A DNA stretch of 64,000 bases from Cervus elaphus (GCF_910594005.1 NC_057825.1:49817037-49881036); one strand, 5' to 3'. Shown: positions 46,350 to 58,534, counted from the stretch's first letter. Numbers and translations: made by a program. The notes: a model not told the origin generated them from the sequence alone.

Positions 46350-46522
46350 TGAGTCTCCCCAATCTGAATCTCCTGTAAGTGTGTATTAAAATGCATAGTG
46401 CCTCCCCTGCCTATTGAATCATCAAAATCTCTGGAGGTGGAAAGGCTGGAGATTCAGAATCTACATTTTAATGGGTAACTTAAGTGATTCTTACACAATC
46501 AAAAAGTGGGAACTATTCTAAA
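46350..46522 (+). repeat. MER5-like hAT DNA transposon relic
   Basis: 'ttaaaatgcatagtgcctccc', 'aaatctctggaggtgg' and 'attcagaatctacattttaa' with 'aagtgattcttacacaatc' follow the MER5 layout. Eroded ends. Confidence 0.6.
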
Positions 46523-46559
46523 GACGGTGGTTGGTTTGGTCCATGACTAGAGAAAGCAC

Positions 46560-46930
46560 AAAATAGATTGAATGTGTTTCGTTTTATGAGATGGATATAC
46601 ATGGGTGGCCACAAGAAGAGACAGAGAGAGAGGCTGAGAAAAACAAAGTTTATTAGATTCAAGGATTCTAGAGACAGGAGGCAGAGCATCCCACATGGGA
46701 CCACCTGGGGAGGAGGCCAAGGTGATCAGGAAGACAGGAGCAAGGGGACGATTTAGGCCAGGGCCTTTACCGAAGCTTCTAGTGAAAGGTGAGGCAGGGC
46801 AGGTAAAAAGTTTGGGATAGGCTAGTTTGAATAATTTGGGTGGCTTTAGGCCATAGGAATGGTCTCAAGCACCTGGTCCAGGATGATTTAAGGCAGAGGA
46901 GTGTTGCCTCCTAGGGCTCCTGGTCAAAGT
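46560..46930 (-). repeat. LTR-like block, antisense (endogenous retrovirus relic?)
   Basis: On the minus strand there is an AATAAA signal (near 46650) followed by 'ctttgtttttctcagcctc', typical of an LTR R/U5 boundary. No retroviral coding sequence is attached. Family not identified, and it may be a solo LTR or unrelated. Confidence 0.35.
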
Positions 46931-47372
46931 TACGTTTTTTCCAATAGTCATGTACAGATGTGAGAGTCGAATGGTAAAGAAGGCTGAGTGCCGAAGAACT
47001 GATAGTTTCAAACTGTGGTGCTGGAGAAGACTCTTGAGAGTCCCTTGGCCTGCAAAGAGATCAAACCAGTCAATCCTAAAGGAAATCAACCCTGCCTATT
47101 CATTGGAAGGACTGATGCTGAAGCTCCAATACTTTGGCCACCTGATGTGAAGAACTGACTCATTGGAAAAGACCCTGATGCTGGGAAAGATTGAGGGCAG
47201 GAGGAGAAGGGGATGACAGAAGAGGAGATGGTTGGATGGCATCACCAACTCAGTGTCCTTGAGTCTGAGCAAATTCCGGCAGATAGTGAAGGACAGGGAA
47301 TCTTGGCGTGCTGCAGTTCATGGGGTTGCAGAGTCAGGACTTAGTGACTGAACAGCAACAACAAGCATTCCT
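46931..47372 (+). repeat. BovB LINE 3' end, sense
   Basis: 'gtcatgtacagatgtgagag' through 'ggaaatcaaccctgcctattc' to 'actgaacagcaacaacaagc'. Encodes a broken C-terminal stretch (LKLQYFGHLM near 47115-47150). 5' truncated. Confidence 0.95.
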
Positions 47373-47449
47373 GGGCCAGAAAGAAAAGGTGTGGCTCTGG
47401 ATTGCATAGCTGCATATCAAAGGCTTGCTTCTAGAGACGTCTTTGGCTC

Positions 47450-47664
47450 TTTTTCTGGCTAGCTCAAACAGTAAACAATCTACCCACAATATGGGAGAAC
47501 TGGGTTTGATCCCTGGGTCAAGAAGATCCCCTCGAGAAGGGTATGGCAACCCACTCCAGTATTCTTGCCTGGAGAATTCCATGGACAGAGGAGCCTGGCA
47601 GGCTACAGTCTATGGGATCCAAAGAGTCAAAGGCAACTGGGCAACTAACACTTTCACTTTCACA
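47450..47664 (+). repeat. Bov-tA SINE, sense
   Basis: Head 'gctagctcaaacagtaaac', B box 'ggtttgatcc', body and 3' end 'aactaacactttcactttc'. The head start is altered ('tttttctggctagctc'). Confidence 0.93.
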
Positions 47665-48246
47665 AAAATTAACTAGCTCTGGGAGGAGCAGTTGCTCCCC
47701 AGCTGAAGCGTTTTCTTTAAGTTATCAAAGTACCAAATATTAAATAAATAAAATATTTAAAACATATATTCTATGGGCACAATGACACTTGTCTACAGGC
47801 TTGTGAATCTATGAGTGTAATGAAGAGTTACCCCAAGGGAGATAAATGTAGGAATCAAAAATTTAAGGTAGGCCAGACAGCATAATAACTTAAATACCCA
47901 CTACTATTGCTTAGAGTTGAGGCATGAAATTAGTCTGTGCTCTGTGAGAAACACAGATTTTTAAACTATGTTAAGTTGTATTGGTATATGTATTAAAAGA
48001 AAAGAGAAGACCAGGGATTGGGGCCTGGAAAACACACATATTTGAAGGGGCAGGTTGAGGAGGAGGGAATGGAGAAGAAGAAGTAGTCAAGTTAGAAGGA
48101 GAACCTGTAGAAACAGGGACAAATTACAAGGGAAGGATGGAGAGAGCTTCAAGGTCTTGGTGAAGGTCAAGAACTCTATTACAAGCTTCAGACAGTTCAG
48201 ATAATGGGAGGGTGAGACATTGAACTGGGGAATTTGGGACACCCTG
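47665..48246. other. unique sequence, nothing recognised
   Basis: No feature seen. Confidence 0.45.
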
Positions 48247-48467
48247 TCGTTGATGTTGCTGTTTAGTTGCTCAGTCATATCCAACTCTTTGCCACCCCAA
48301 GGACTGTAGCCCACCAGGCTCCTCTGTCCATGGGGTTTCCCAGGCAAGAATACTGGAGTGGGTTGTCATTTTCTCCTCCAGGGAAACTTCCCAATCCAGG
48401 CACCAAACCTATGTCTCCTGAATTGGCAGGAGGATTCTTTACCGCTGAGCCACCAAGGAAGCCTGTT
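48247..48467 (-). repeat. Bov-tA SINE, antisense
   Basis: 'gtttagttgctcagtcatatc' region to 'gagccaccaaggaagcc'. Full length. Confidence 0.93.
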
Positions 48468-48484
48468 TCCAATAGCAACCATAA

Positions 48485-48585
48485 TAACTAAGTAACTTTG
48501 ATCAATATATTTAGGTCTCAGTTTCTTCGCCCTTTAAGTGAGGAGGCTGGAGACTTGACCTCTTGGAAATCTGCAAGCCCCATCA
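48485..48585 (+). repeat. MIR fragment, sense
   Basis: 'ggtctcagtttcttcgcc', 'aagtgaggaggctggagac' and 'ttgacctcttggaaatc' match the 3' part of MIR. It adjoins the Bov-tA on its left. Confidence 0.62.
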
Positions 48586-48810
48586 TTTTCTAATCATCTC
48601 CCTCTTCTAATCAATCAGTCTCCCCTGTGCACCTCCCCCACCTGCCTGATCATGGGCCCGTCCCATATTTTCAGACCTTAAAGGGTGTCAGTTTGTCTGT
48701 CCAGCATACCTTGAACCAGTCAGCCTTATGTGACTGGGGAGGTAGCTCAAGGTGTCTTTTGGTTTTTTCTTATCCCCTTCTAATCATACAGTTCTGGTTT
48801 CTCAAGCCCT

Positions 48811-49033
48811 GCATACATGCATGCTAAGTCACTTCAGTCGTGTCCAACTCTTTGCAACCCTATGGACCTTGGCCTGCCAGACTCCTCTGTCCATGGGACT
48901 CTCCAGGAAGAATACTGGAGTGGGTTACCATGCCCTCCTCCAGGGAATCTTCCCAATTCAGGGATCAAACCTTCATCTTTTATGTCTCCTGCATTGCCAG
49001 GCAGGTTCTTTACTGCTAGCACCGCCTGGGAAG
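48811..49033 (-). repeat. Bov-tA SINE, antisense
   Basis: 'gctaagtcacttcagtcgtg' to 'gcaccgcctgggaag'. ctcaagccct at 48801-48810 and 49034-49043 is a 10-bp target duplication. Confidence 0.95.
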
Positions 49034-49043
49034 CTCAAGCCCT

Positions 49044-49502
49044 ACTCATCCCTTTCTTCTATTTGAGAATTCTCTGTGCTGTGTTTCCTAAGTCACTTAT
49101 GTCCAGCTTTCTGATCCCTTACAAATAAATTTTCTTTGGCATGTACAAAACACTCACCCATAAGCTTGTGTAACATATTACATAGGGGGGTTTCCTTGAT
49201 TTAATCAGTCCTGAAGTCTAGAGTAAAATAAAATTAGAAAAAGTAAATGGATTCTTATATTGGTTGAATACCAGAAACTCAGAATAAATATCCCAAGTGG
49301 TCTCACTCTGCAGGTTATTGAAATCTAGAATTTTTCACTGGAGCAATCTGCATGTTGTTAGAATTGTATAAGCCCTTTAAGTTTGGCACTTATAATTTTT
49401 TTTTTCTCTTTTTTTGGGAGTGCTTTTTCATGATTTAATTTCATATAGGGAACTGTGGCTATGTCTGTGACTTCTTTATCTCTTCAAGGTATTGACTAAC
49501 TT
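49044..49502. other. unique sequence, nothing recognised
   Basis: A T-run at about 49398-49414 stands alone. No feature recognised. Confidence 0.45.
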
Positions 49503-49720
49503 GGACTTCCCTGGTAGCTCTGCCTGGTAAAGAATCTGCCTGCCACTGCAGGAGATCTGGGTTCAATCCCTGGGTTGGGAAGATCCCCTGGAGGGCATGG
49601 CAACCCACTCCAGTATTCTTGGCTGGGAAATTCCATGAACAGAGGAGCCTGGAGGGCTATAGTCCCTGGGGTCACAAAAGAGTCGGACATGACTTAGCGA
49701 CTAAACAACAACAACAAATT
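49503..49720 (+). repeat. Bov-tA SINE, sense
   Basis: 'gacttccctggtagctctg' head to 'gacttagcgactaaacaac' and an (ACA)n tail. Minor internal deletion after 'cccctggag'. Confidence 0.94.
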
Positions 49721-50069
49721 GTCTAAGTACTCAGCGTGTCTGTTTCAGAGGATCACTCACCATTTGTGTCATAGCCTCTTTTTCACCTAGTCTGCTGAGC
49801 AGAGGCTCATCCTTCAGTTGGTTAGTAAATTCTTGTCAAGATGGATGGACTTTTAGACTTATTCTGAAGTGCTGCCTCTCTCCATCTGCTTTGGAAACAG
49901 CTCACAAATTCTTCTTGTTGTTTCAGATGTGATCATCAATCTCCTGCCAGAGGAAATTAAGAACTGTTCTTTGTTTTTTGGGTAGAAGAGGTTCTGGAGT
50001 TCTGACCCCTAATTTGTTTCTCATCCTTTGTGCTTTGCCTGTAGCATCTGACTCAGGATTTGCAATCTT
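49721..50069. other. unique sequence, nothing recognised
   Basis: No feature seen. Confidence 0.45.
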
Positions 50070-50085
50070 CTTTCATTTCTTGAAA

Positions 50086-50290
50086 TACCCTGGTGGCTCA
50101 GATGGTAAAGCGTCTGCCTACAATGCGGGAGACCAGGGTTCAATTCCTGGGTCCGGAAGATCTCCTGGAGAAGGAAATGGCAACCCACTCCAGTATTCTT
50201 GCCTGGAAAATCCCATGGATGGAAGAGCCTGGTAGGCTATAGTCCACGTGGTCGCAAAGAGTCGGACACAACTGAGCAACTTCACTTTCA
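50086..50290 (+). repeat. Bov-tA SINE, sense, with 16-bp target duplication
   Basis: 'taccctggtggctcagatg' to 'acaactgagcaacttcac'. ctttcatttcttgaaa is exactly duplicated at 50070-50085 and 50291-50306. One of the best preserved and presumably youngest copies in the window. Confidence 0.96.
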
Positions 50291-50317
50291 CTTTCATTTC
50301 TTGAAACTTGTGGTCTT

Positions 50318-50412
50318 TTTTTTTTTTCCCTCATTTATTTTTATTAGTTGGAGGCTAATTACTTTACAGTATTGTAGCGGGTTCTGTCACACATTGACAT
50401 GAATCAGCCATC
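50318..50412 (-). repeat. short L1 3' end, antisense
   Basis: A T-run, then 'attagttggaggctaattac' and 'cacattgacatgaatcagcc', the last bases of ruminant L1. Truncated to about 90 bases. Confidence 0.88.
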
Positions 50413-51359
50413 CCATTTGGCAGATTTATCAACAAACAAACAAAGACAACCACTCTGTAGCCTAGCTCTTGTTTGCCATCTTCCAAGCAATGTTTTGTCC
50501 CTGGAGGGTGTCTCTGAACCTCCCACTGGTTGGATACTTGACTTGCCCCAGGGGATGCGCCATGTCTCTTGGTGGAGGTGGTTGTAATTGACTGGCTCTC
50601 GTCCCACTTCCAGTGGTGGTAAATATGTCTCTAGAACATAGGCTATTGTTCCCTAGAATGAAGAGAAATTACTAAATCTCTATCACAGCCAGTTTATGCA
50701 GTGAAACAACAAGGTTTCTTTCAGTACTTAAAAAAAAAAAATTAATGAGTAAAGCACCTGAACTTTGGTTCTCATTAACATTGTTACTGATGAAGAAATA
50801 ATAGTGGCAAAGGAAGGTTGTCTGATAAAAGAGGAAATCCATATAATTTTCCATGCTGAACACTGTGACTGCACTGGAAGGTGGCAGAACCTGGATGTCT
50901 TTTCTGATCAGCGTCTTGACAGAGGATCCGCCAGCACCTTTCTCGCCACCATCAGCAGTGGCTCCATGGGCAGAAGTGGTGGTGATGTGGGTTTTATTTC
51001 TATTGCATATGGCATATTCTTGTCTCTACAACGTAACCTGTCAGGCAAGACAAACTGAAACCCAGAGACCTCTAACAGAGGCCACGTTCAGCATCGTGAT
51101 TCTCCTTATTTCATGTCTCTTTCCTCATGTATCTTTCCATCATAGCACAGTTTAGTTTTGTAGAACTTGCAAGAGCATTGAGGCCAACTCCTCTTTGGAC
51201 AAGGTATAGATTCCTCAAGATTGCAGAGCTAGTTATTAGCAGATCCAGGGCCAGGATTCAGGCCTCCTTAGTTCCTATCCAAGCTATCTCACCACATTGC
51301 TATGCAAAGGAAGCCCTTAGGGAATGAGACAAAGGCACTAAGATGCTACTTATTAAGGA
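50413..51359. other. unique sequence, nothing recognised
   Basis: Overlapping open frames at 50765-51058 and 50853-51155 have no family resemblance. Confidence 0.45.
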
Positions 51360-51590
51360 GTTAACAATATAATCATCATTACCACTGACTGAGCACTTTC
51401 TATGTGCCCAGCACTTTTCTAAAGCTTGCAAGTCATTTTAATTTCATCTTTACCAACAGACTCTTAAGTAGGTATCATTATCGTCTTTTTAAAAAAAAGG
51501 AAATTGAGATATAGTAGGCTTGATAGCTGGATCAAACTCACATGGTAAGTCATGGATTATAGATTCAAATCTGTATCTGTGGATTCTACA
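51360..51590 (-). repeat. MIR SINE, antisense, nearly full length
   Basis: 'gactgagcactttctatgtg', 'cccagcacttttctaaagc', 'gtaggtatcattatcgtc', 'aaggaaattgagatatag' and 'gattcaaatctgtatctg' in the antisense MIR order. Confidence 0.82.
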
Positions 51591-51689
51591 ATACATATTC
51601 TTTTGATTTTTAAAGGTATTTTTTTATGTGGACCATATTTTTTAAAAAGTTTGAATTTGTTACGATATTGCTTCTGTTTTATGTTTTGG

Positions 51690-51808
51690 TTTTTTTTTTT
51701 TTTTTTGGTCGCGAGGCATGTGGGATCTAAGCTCCCTGACCTGGGATCGAACCTGCACCCCCTGCATTGGAATGCAAAATCTTAACCACTGGACTGCCAG
51801 GGAAGTCC
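51690..51808 (-). repeat. CHR-type SINE, short, antisense
   Basis: T-run, 'tcgcgaggcatgtgggatc', 'gggatcgaacctgcacc' (antisense B box) and 'ggactgccagggaagtcc'. Only the tRNA-like head side is kept. Confidence 0.87.
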
Positions 51809-52954
51809 ATATAGTACATATTCCCAATTCCTGTACCCTGCTGCCTGTAAACATCCTTGCATGTTATACATAGTTGTGATCATTTGTTCATGCAGTTTTG
51901 TAGCCTGCTTTTTTTGTGAGGCATTACTTGTTATTAACAGCCATAAGCATCCTTGTTATTAAAAATTCTTCCTAATCACTGTATTAATAGCTTTAAATCT
52001 TGCATCTCTTCTCTTTCTTTATGTTGTCTGTTTTTTCTGTTTCCTTGATGTTCTCCTCCTATTCTTTTTACTCCATGTATTGTGTTGTATTTCTCTGCTT
52101 TTCTGAAGCAATTTGCAGTTAGACCTCTTGATTCTATCATTACTGGTTGTTGCCTTAGTATTTTTCAAGTGCCTCTTTAAACTTATATTTAACTAATTAT
52201 TCCTGGCAGTAATTGGACAATGTCCCAGCCCCACTTCCCCACTATGTAAGATGAACAGTTTGCTTCCTTCTTTCTTTTTTTTTTTTTTTTCATGCTCTTT
52301 CTTAGTCTCTGTATATTTAACCAGAGATTCAGACAAAATTTTTACAACTGTATCATTCCTATCACAAGATGTGATCTCTCTCTTTCTCTCTCCATCCATG
52401 TATCTGTCTACAAGTGTGTGTGCATGCATGGATGTGTGTGTGTTCTAAGAAATCTGTAATGCTTTAAACTTGAATGACTATAGAAATCACATGGAGCTGT
52501 CCAGCAGGTAGAGGAGGAAAAGGCTAGCAGCTCAGGAGTCACCAAACTTACAGATATCTCTTTAATACCCACGAGCACACAACACACAGTAGAAGCCTAC
52601 GGAGACTGCAGAGATTCCCAAGGTAGTATGTAAACAGACAGTGGATGTAGAAAGACAGAAGAGGCTGAGTGTGAGACTGTAATGAACACCGATATTTTAG
52701 AGGCCAGTGACAGAGAATAGAAAAAGTGGTCAGCCTATTTGGAGAGAAATCGAGGGAAAGGAGCCATGCAATTCAGTGGAGCTGAGAGTTTAAGGTAGGA
52801 ATGCTTTGGAGAACATGCCTGGAAAGTGTCTCTGGATTTGATGCTTTAAGCCAGGGGGCACTTGAGGAAGAGCAGTACCACTGGGATAAGTAACATACAG
52901 GATACAGGGTTGTGGCTGAGGACCCAATACAAGATACAGAGGCAACCTGTTCCT
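51809..52954. other. mostly unique, low-complexity patches
   Basis: 51850-51990 faintly recalls an antisense L1M 3' region. A T-run lies at 52271-52290, and CT/TG-rich low complexity at about 52375-52441. No gene recognised. Confidence 0.4.
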
Positions 52955-53100
52955 TCTCTTTGTGACAGTAAGTAGGCTGAGCTTCTAGTACTGACTCCAG
53001 AAAGTTACCTTGGGCAATATGTCATTTTTCTGAGCCTCAGTTTCTACTGAGGGAATAGATTACATAGCGTCTAGAAATAATCCAGTTCTAATGCTATGTG
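52955..53100 (+). repeat. MIR SINE, sense
   Basis: 'agttaccttgggcaatatg', 'ctgagcctcagtttctac' and 'gaatagattacatagcg' follow the MIR core. Confidence 0.62.
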
Positions 53101-53342
53101 CTGTGATATCTGATAGATAGATATCATATCTTAATATCTGGTAGGTATTAAGTTTTCTCCAACTAGCCAGGATAATACTTCAAGGGGAAACAGTAACCCT
53201 AAAGTGGTTCTCAATCGTGAGCAAACTAAGGCTTAAAGGAGGTCAAACACTGGATTCCTGCATATTGCCGTTGATAACCTGGTTGTTCTGATATCTTAGT
53301 TTTAGTCATGAAAGGTTAGTAAATAGTATAACCTTTTAATAG

Positions 53343-53551
53343 AGGCTTCCCAGGTGGTGCAGTGGTAAAGAACCCAGGTGCCAATGGGGGAGACCTGGGT
53401 TCAGTCCCTGGGTTGGGAAGATCCTCTGGAGAAGGAAATGGCAACCCACTCCAGTGTTCTTGCCTGGGAAATCCCATGAACAGAGGAGCCTGGCAGACTG
53501 CAATACATGAGGTCGCAAAGAGTTGGGCACAGCTGAGCATGCATATACACA
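53343..53551 (+). repeat. Bov-tA SINE, sense
   Basis: 'ggcttcccaggtggtgcag' head, B box 'ggttcagtcc', and body to 'ggcacagctgagcatgc'. Imperfect flanking repeat ccttttaata / ctttttaata. Confidence 0.94.
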
Positions 53552-54569
53552 TGTAGCTTTTTAATATCTCATCAGAAGTTTTTCTTCTCATCTGTTTGTA
53601 GGTACATTTAAGCAAGTTCTCAGGAGCAGGGGTTATTAGCACCTGTCCTTGGTATCTATGTTGATTATGTGCCAACTGTGTATGATACTCGGCGCATGCC
53701 TTGCACTTTCTATTTTGGTTTCTTCATCCTTAAAATGAAAGTCATCAAATAAAAATGATTATAACAACTATCCAATTGGTACCACAAAGAGGGTTTTCTG
53801 AAACAGTTCGACGTCTTGACACCTGATCCTATTTGATGGGCTACCACCCCCATCACTGTCCCCTATTCAGAAACACCACCCCCCCCCCGCCCCTATATGA
53901 GAAATGGCAGTCCATACAGAGGACGAAACCTTGACTGATCTCCACCCAACTCCAATGAAAAATGGAAAAAATTCAAGTGGACTCCTGTTGAACCAAATAG
54001 ACTGACTCACCCCAGTACATTCTAAAGAAAGCCAACCAAGTGCAAACTAACTTTCTACAGGTAGTGCAATTTCCCGATGAGGTAGCCAGGATCTTCTGAT
54101 CCAATTGTCTCTCCCTCTGTTACTGAATGAGTGTTTATTTCTAAATTCTGAGAAGGCTGCAAAGAAAAGGAAATGCCAGAGAGCAAAAACTGCTTTGGGT
54201 TCTGCATCCATCTGGTTACCTGGGAAAGCCCACAACCTGAAAACATTTAAGAGGCATTAAAGATAACAGCTTTTCCTTTTAATGTTTGAGAATAGCCAAC
54301 AATTCACAAGAAAATTGCCTTCACATTTTAAAAGTGTTATCCTATTAAGAAATTTACAGATAAAATGTCAAAATTATAAATGGCTCAGGTGCTCTTCTTT
54401 TTAATTAATTTTCAGTTAAAAGAATTTGATTTAATCCACATCATTGCTTACAGTTTGTAAAATTTTGTTTGTATAATCATCAGACTTGAACTGTCTTGAA
54501 CCAGCTCCTCTGGGCACCTTCAGCACGTTGCTGGTGCCAGTGTCCACTCTGATCTTTAAAATATTCCTC
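53552..54569. other. mostly unique sequence
   Basis: 53690-53770 weakly resembles a MIR core. A C-run lies at 53877-53888. No gene recognised. Confidence 0.42.
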
Positions 54570-54733
54570 TGTACATTGTAATAGTTTATTATACTTCTCT
54601 GTGTTGCACTATTTGGGCAGCTCTTGAAGATAAGGGACTAAGTCTTATTTATTTACCTTTGTTTATCCTCTTAATATCTAGAATAGAACCTTGTATGTCA
54701 GAACCGCTCAATAAATATTTGCTGGATTGCTAA
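54570..54733 (+). repeat. L2 LINE 3' end, sense
   Basis: 'gcagctcttgaagataaggg', 'actaagtcttatttattt', 'agaaccttgtatgtcag' and 'gctcaataaatatttgctgg' are the L2 3' UTR in order. Confidence 0.75.
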
Positions 54734-55589
54734 ACTCTAAGGAGGGGTTAGTATTAATAGGATAATTTAAATACTTGCTCATTTGGCCGAATGCCTAATC
54801 TCTATGCCTTTACTTTTCTGTTTAATAACATCCCATTCCTCCTCCTTTCTGAGGTACAAGCTAGAATCTTTGCTGTGTAATGCTTGGTTCTTTAGAAATC
54901 AAAGTTCTTGGCTCAGCCTCTTGGGTTGTTCTGCCTTTTATAGGTGCTGTAAATTTGATCACCATCAAGAGCTGTTAAACAACATACCGTGATAAAAATA
55001 GTTCCCTTTGCTGACATTAGGTGTTTTCTAAAACAACTCGATAAATTCTGGTCAACAGAGACCCTGTGTGATTTCAAAAGTCAGAAGGCAAGCTGTTGAC
55101 ACATATCTAGGTAGATAGAAAAAAAAAATCACTCTGTAGTTCTCAGAAATGTATCTTAGGTGCTTTTTATTATGACTAGTGGTTGACTTCGCCTTCACTC
55201 TCTGATATTATAATAGAACTTATGCAAGCTCACGAGGTTACAAGAGGCTTTGTAGGAGGTGACTTGTTTGCAAGGTGATGTATGCAGGAGGCATAATGGG
55301 TAGGGTGGGTGGGGAAGGTAAGTCAGTGAGTTTTGCAAGGAAGAAATTTTATTTTAAATTTAGGAAGAAGTATCGTGATGTTGGTAACCGCAAGGGAGGC
55401 CCTGGCCTTAAAATAAGTCCTAGAAGCAAGAACTACTGACAATTCCTCTCCTTCCTTTCACTTTCTACTCTAATTCTAGTTGAATATAGTTGTAAACTCC
55501 ATTTCCTCAAACTGCAGTTTTTTCATTGTTCTTCTCTTTGTTGCTTGTCATATTGAACCCGGTCCAACTCAAAGTGGAAAAACACACCA
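54734..55589. other. unique sequence, nothing recognised
   Basis: No feature recognised. Confidence 0.45.
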
Positions 55590-56275
55590 AACTGGAAGTG
55601 AAGAAGTCAGGCATCTAGTTTCCTTCTGTGTCTATCCAGGCTCATAAACTTGAAGGAGTCACGCAACCACTCTGGGGCCCGTGTCTCTCCTTGAAAAAAC
55701 AAGAGGATTTCACATGACCTTTTTTTATAATAGAATTTTTTTTTCTAATTTGATTTCATTAAAGTATGGTTGATTTACAGCTAGTTTCTGTTATACAACA
55801 AAGTGGCTCAGTTATACACATTTATACATTCTTTTTAAATGTTCTTCTACGTCATGGTTTACCCCAGGATACTGAATATAGTTCCTTGTACCATACAAGT
55901 AGGAACCTTGTTGTTTATCCATTCTAAAAGTAATAGTTTGCATTTACCAGCCCAAAACTCCCAGTCCCCCTTGGCAACCACAAGTCTGTTCTCTATGTCT
56001 GTGAGTCAACAGATGAATGGATAAGGATGTGGTATGTATATAGATATATAATGAAATACTACTTAGCCGTAAAAAAGAATGAAATAATACCGTTTGCACC
56101 AACATGGATACTATTAGAGATGATCATACCTGGTGAAGTAAGACAGAAAGACAAATACCATACAAAATCACTTATATGTGAAATCTAAAATATGGCACAA
56201 ATGAACCTACTTACAAAACAGAAACAGGTGCACATGACTTTTAAGATAACTCTGTCTCTAAATCTAACAGACACC
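55590..56275 (+). repeat. MIR SINE, sense, split by a twin-primed L1
   Basis: 55590-55724 carries 'gctcataaacttgaaggag', 'cgcaaccactctggggc' and 'aacaagaggatttcacatg'. 56231-56275 carries the tail side ('aactctgtctctaaatc'). The L1 at 55725-56230 sits between them. Confidence 0.6.
55725..56230 (-). repeat. L1 with 5' inversion (twin priming), minus orientation
   Basis: Reading leftward, the 3' UTR and tail occupy 56008 down to about 55725 ('gtttctgttatacaacaaag', 'tctatgtctgtgagt'). The upstream ORF2 end lies inverted at 56009-56230 ('gatgaatggataaggatg' to 'acaaaacagaaacagg'). In the family consensus the inverted piece ends right where the 3' piece begins, so nothing was lost at the switch. 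cacatgac plus a T-run flanks it at 55711-55724 and 56231-56242. Confidence 0.85.
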
Positions 56276-57049
56276 TTGATTAGTGTTTGAGGTGCTGCTA
56301 TTCCTGCTATTCCTCTTGACTTCCCAGATTTTCTAGCCTTGTTTCGTATTAGTACAGATCATTTTGCATGCACTTGGTATTTCTTTAATTATCTTTGGAA
56401 TCTTTTTAGTAGAGTTTGGGCTCTCTACTTTCATCTCGCTCACCTTTTATGTTCCTGATTTCCTTACCTTCTAGATCCATGTACAAGGTTGAGTCTGCAT
56501 GTTCATCTACCTGCTGTTCTTTTGCACTTGCTTGGTTATAATCTATATCTCCTTCCCCATCTCTCAAACCTCCCCATCTTCTCTCCTCAGCCTCTTTCCT
56601 TTGCAACCTTCCTCAAATAGTATCTCTTATTCAAGATTTGCTTCAGTGACACTTCTTTCAAAACCCAATTTGAGTCATCCATTGTGAAAGCATCATTGTA
56701 AATTGAGCTTATTCACTGATAGTCAAGAGCTGTAAGATTCGGGCCCCAGCTTTGCTTTAACAACAAGGTTATTAGCATCTTTGGGTCTCGTTTCCCTACT
56801 TTTGTGTAGTGCTTGTTGATAGGTTGGGGATGAGGCACATTGGAGAATGTACTCTCAGACATCTTCATGAGCAGGTAAAGAATATAACAGTGAACAGGCC
56901 TGGGGTAAGAACATAGAGAGGGTTGAAGACTGAGGCTAACTGGAGAGATATTCCTTTATTTCTTTTAAAAAGTAATTTGCATGCCAAACCAAACATTCTT
57001 GCCAGTTGAATTCAAACCCTAGGCCACTGGTATGCAGGCTCTGAATTAG
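56276..57049. other. unique sequence, nothing recognised
   Basis: No feature recognised. Confidence 0.45.
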
Positions 57050-57064
57050 GTGGCCTCTATGGTG

Positions 57065-57260
57065 GTTTAGTAGCTAAGTCATGTCCAACTCCTGTGACTT
57101 CATGGACTATAGCCCACCAGTTTCCTCTGCCCATAGGATTTCCCAGGCAAGCATACTAGAGTGGGTTGCCATTCCCTTCTCTAGGGAATCTTCCCAACCC
57201 AGGGATCGAACCCAGCTCTCCTGCCTTACAGATTCTTTACTGGCTGAGTCACCAAGGAAA
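57065..57260 (-). repeat. Bov-tA SINE, antisense, with 15-bp target duplication
   Basis: 'agtagctaagtcatgtcc' to 'ctgagtcaccaaggaaa'. gtggcctctatggtg is exactly duplicated at 57050-57064 and 57261-57275. Confidence 0.95.
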
Positions 57261-57361
57261 GTGGCCTCTATGGTGTTTTTCAATTCTAATTCAGTCCTTG
57301 AGTATCTGTTTTCCTCTGACTGCCTCTGCTAAATGTATTCTTGTATGTGTGAAAGAAAATG

Positions 57362-57575
57362 AAAGTGAAAGTGAAGTCGCTCAGTCGTGTCCAACTCTTC
57401 ACGATCCCATGGACTGTAGCCCACAAGGCTCCTCCATCCATGGAATTTTCCAGGCAAGAGTACTGCAGTGGTTTGCCATTTCCTTCTCCAGAGGATCTTC
57501 CCTGCTCAGGGATCAAACCCAGGTCTCCAGCATGGCAAGCAGATACTTTTACCATCTGAGCCACGAGGGAAGCTC
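57362..57575 (-). repeat. Bov-tA SINE, antisense
   Basis: 'agtgaagtcgctcagtcgtg' to 'gagccacgagggaagctc'. Full length, about 100 bases from the previous copy and in the same orientation. Confidence 0.94.
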
Positions 57576-58534
57576 TTTGTAAGATTTTTCCTAAACCACT
57601 TCATCTGTCTTGACTCTTGACTCATAAATTATTGGCATGCATTATTCATTTTATAAGCCCTGATAACACCTACCACATGCTCCTGCCTACATTGATTCTC
57701 AGTACAAAGACTGCTGAAATTTGCATTGAAAATGGCTAGAAGTTAAGAGTTGAGAAGACTTAGAAAAATAAGAGGGAAAGAATGGAGCAAAAGTATTTAA
57801 CACAGAGTAAGAAGGCACTGTAATAGAGAGGCCAATGCAGTAGCTGGTACCTGATAACTATACTGAATCTATTCTGTGACTTCACAGTAGGACAGTTTTC
57901 CGGAGCTGAGCTAGTGATAGCTTGGCCCAGTGTTTCCCAAAATGGGGAGCCGAGGTGGTAGACAGCACCCTTTTGCTATAATAGCTAAGTGTTTTATCAT
58001 GTGTTGAAACTATCTCTGTGTATTTTAATGTGTGATTTCCCATTTCTAGATGTAATAGAGTTTTCTTACTAAATTTAGAAAAATATTCATTAAATTATAG
58101 GGAGGATAGTCGAAGGATTTAACACAAATCATGAAGATACTATTTAAACTACTAGGTTTTAAGAAATCCCTTAGGTTTTCAAAGGAAGAAACTGATTTGG
58201 CAGAGATGACACCGTGAGCGATTGGCAGAAATGGGTTAAATCCCAGGTGAACTACAGAGGATCTGGGGACTGGGTGTTGTACCCTGTCTGTGACTCGGGC
58301 CGATTTTATATTCCTCCTCTTACTCTGCTGTGCATGTGAAAGCTGGACGTAAGCCCAAACTCCCAGGACTGTCCTGAACATAGCCGGGGATGTGAAACGG
58401 CCCTGACACACTGTGGGCGTTCCATAAATGCATGACTCCCTTCCCCACATGGCAGCGTTCCTTAGTCACAGATCAATTTTCTTTCCAGTCTTCTGAGCAC
58501 ACCCGTTTCTCAGTTCTTTCATGATTTACAGAAT
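57576..58534. other. mostly unique sequence
   Basis: A 134-codon open frame on the minus strand (58046-58450) has no family resemblance. 'gtgggcgttccataaatgc' near 58410 recalls a MIR/L2 tail, but not enough to call. Confidence 0.45.

Noticed and set aside
58046..58450. 134-codon minus-strand frame
   Set aside because: No recognisable family or signal. AT-rich C-terminal half is simply stop-poor by chance.
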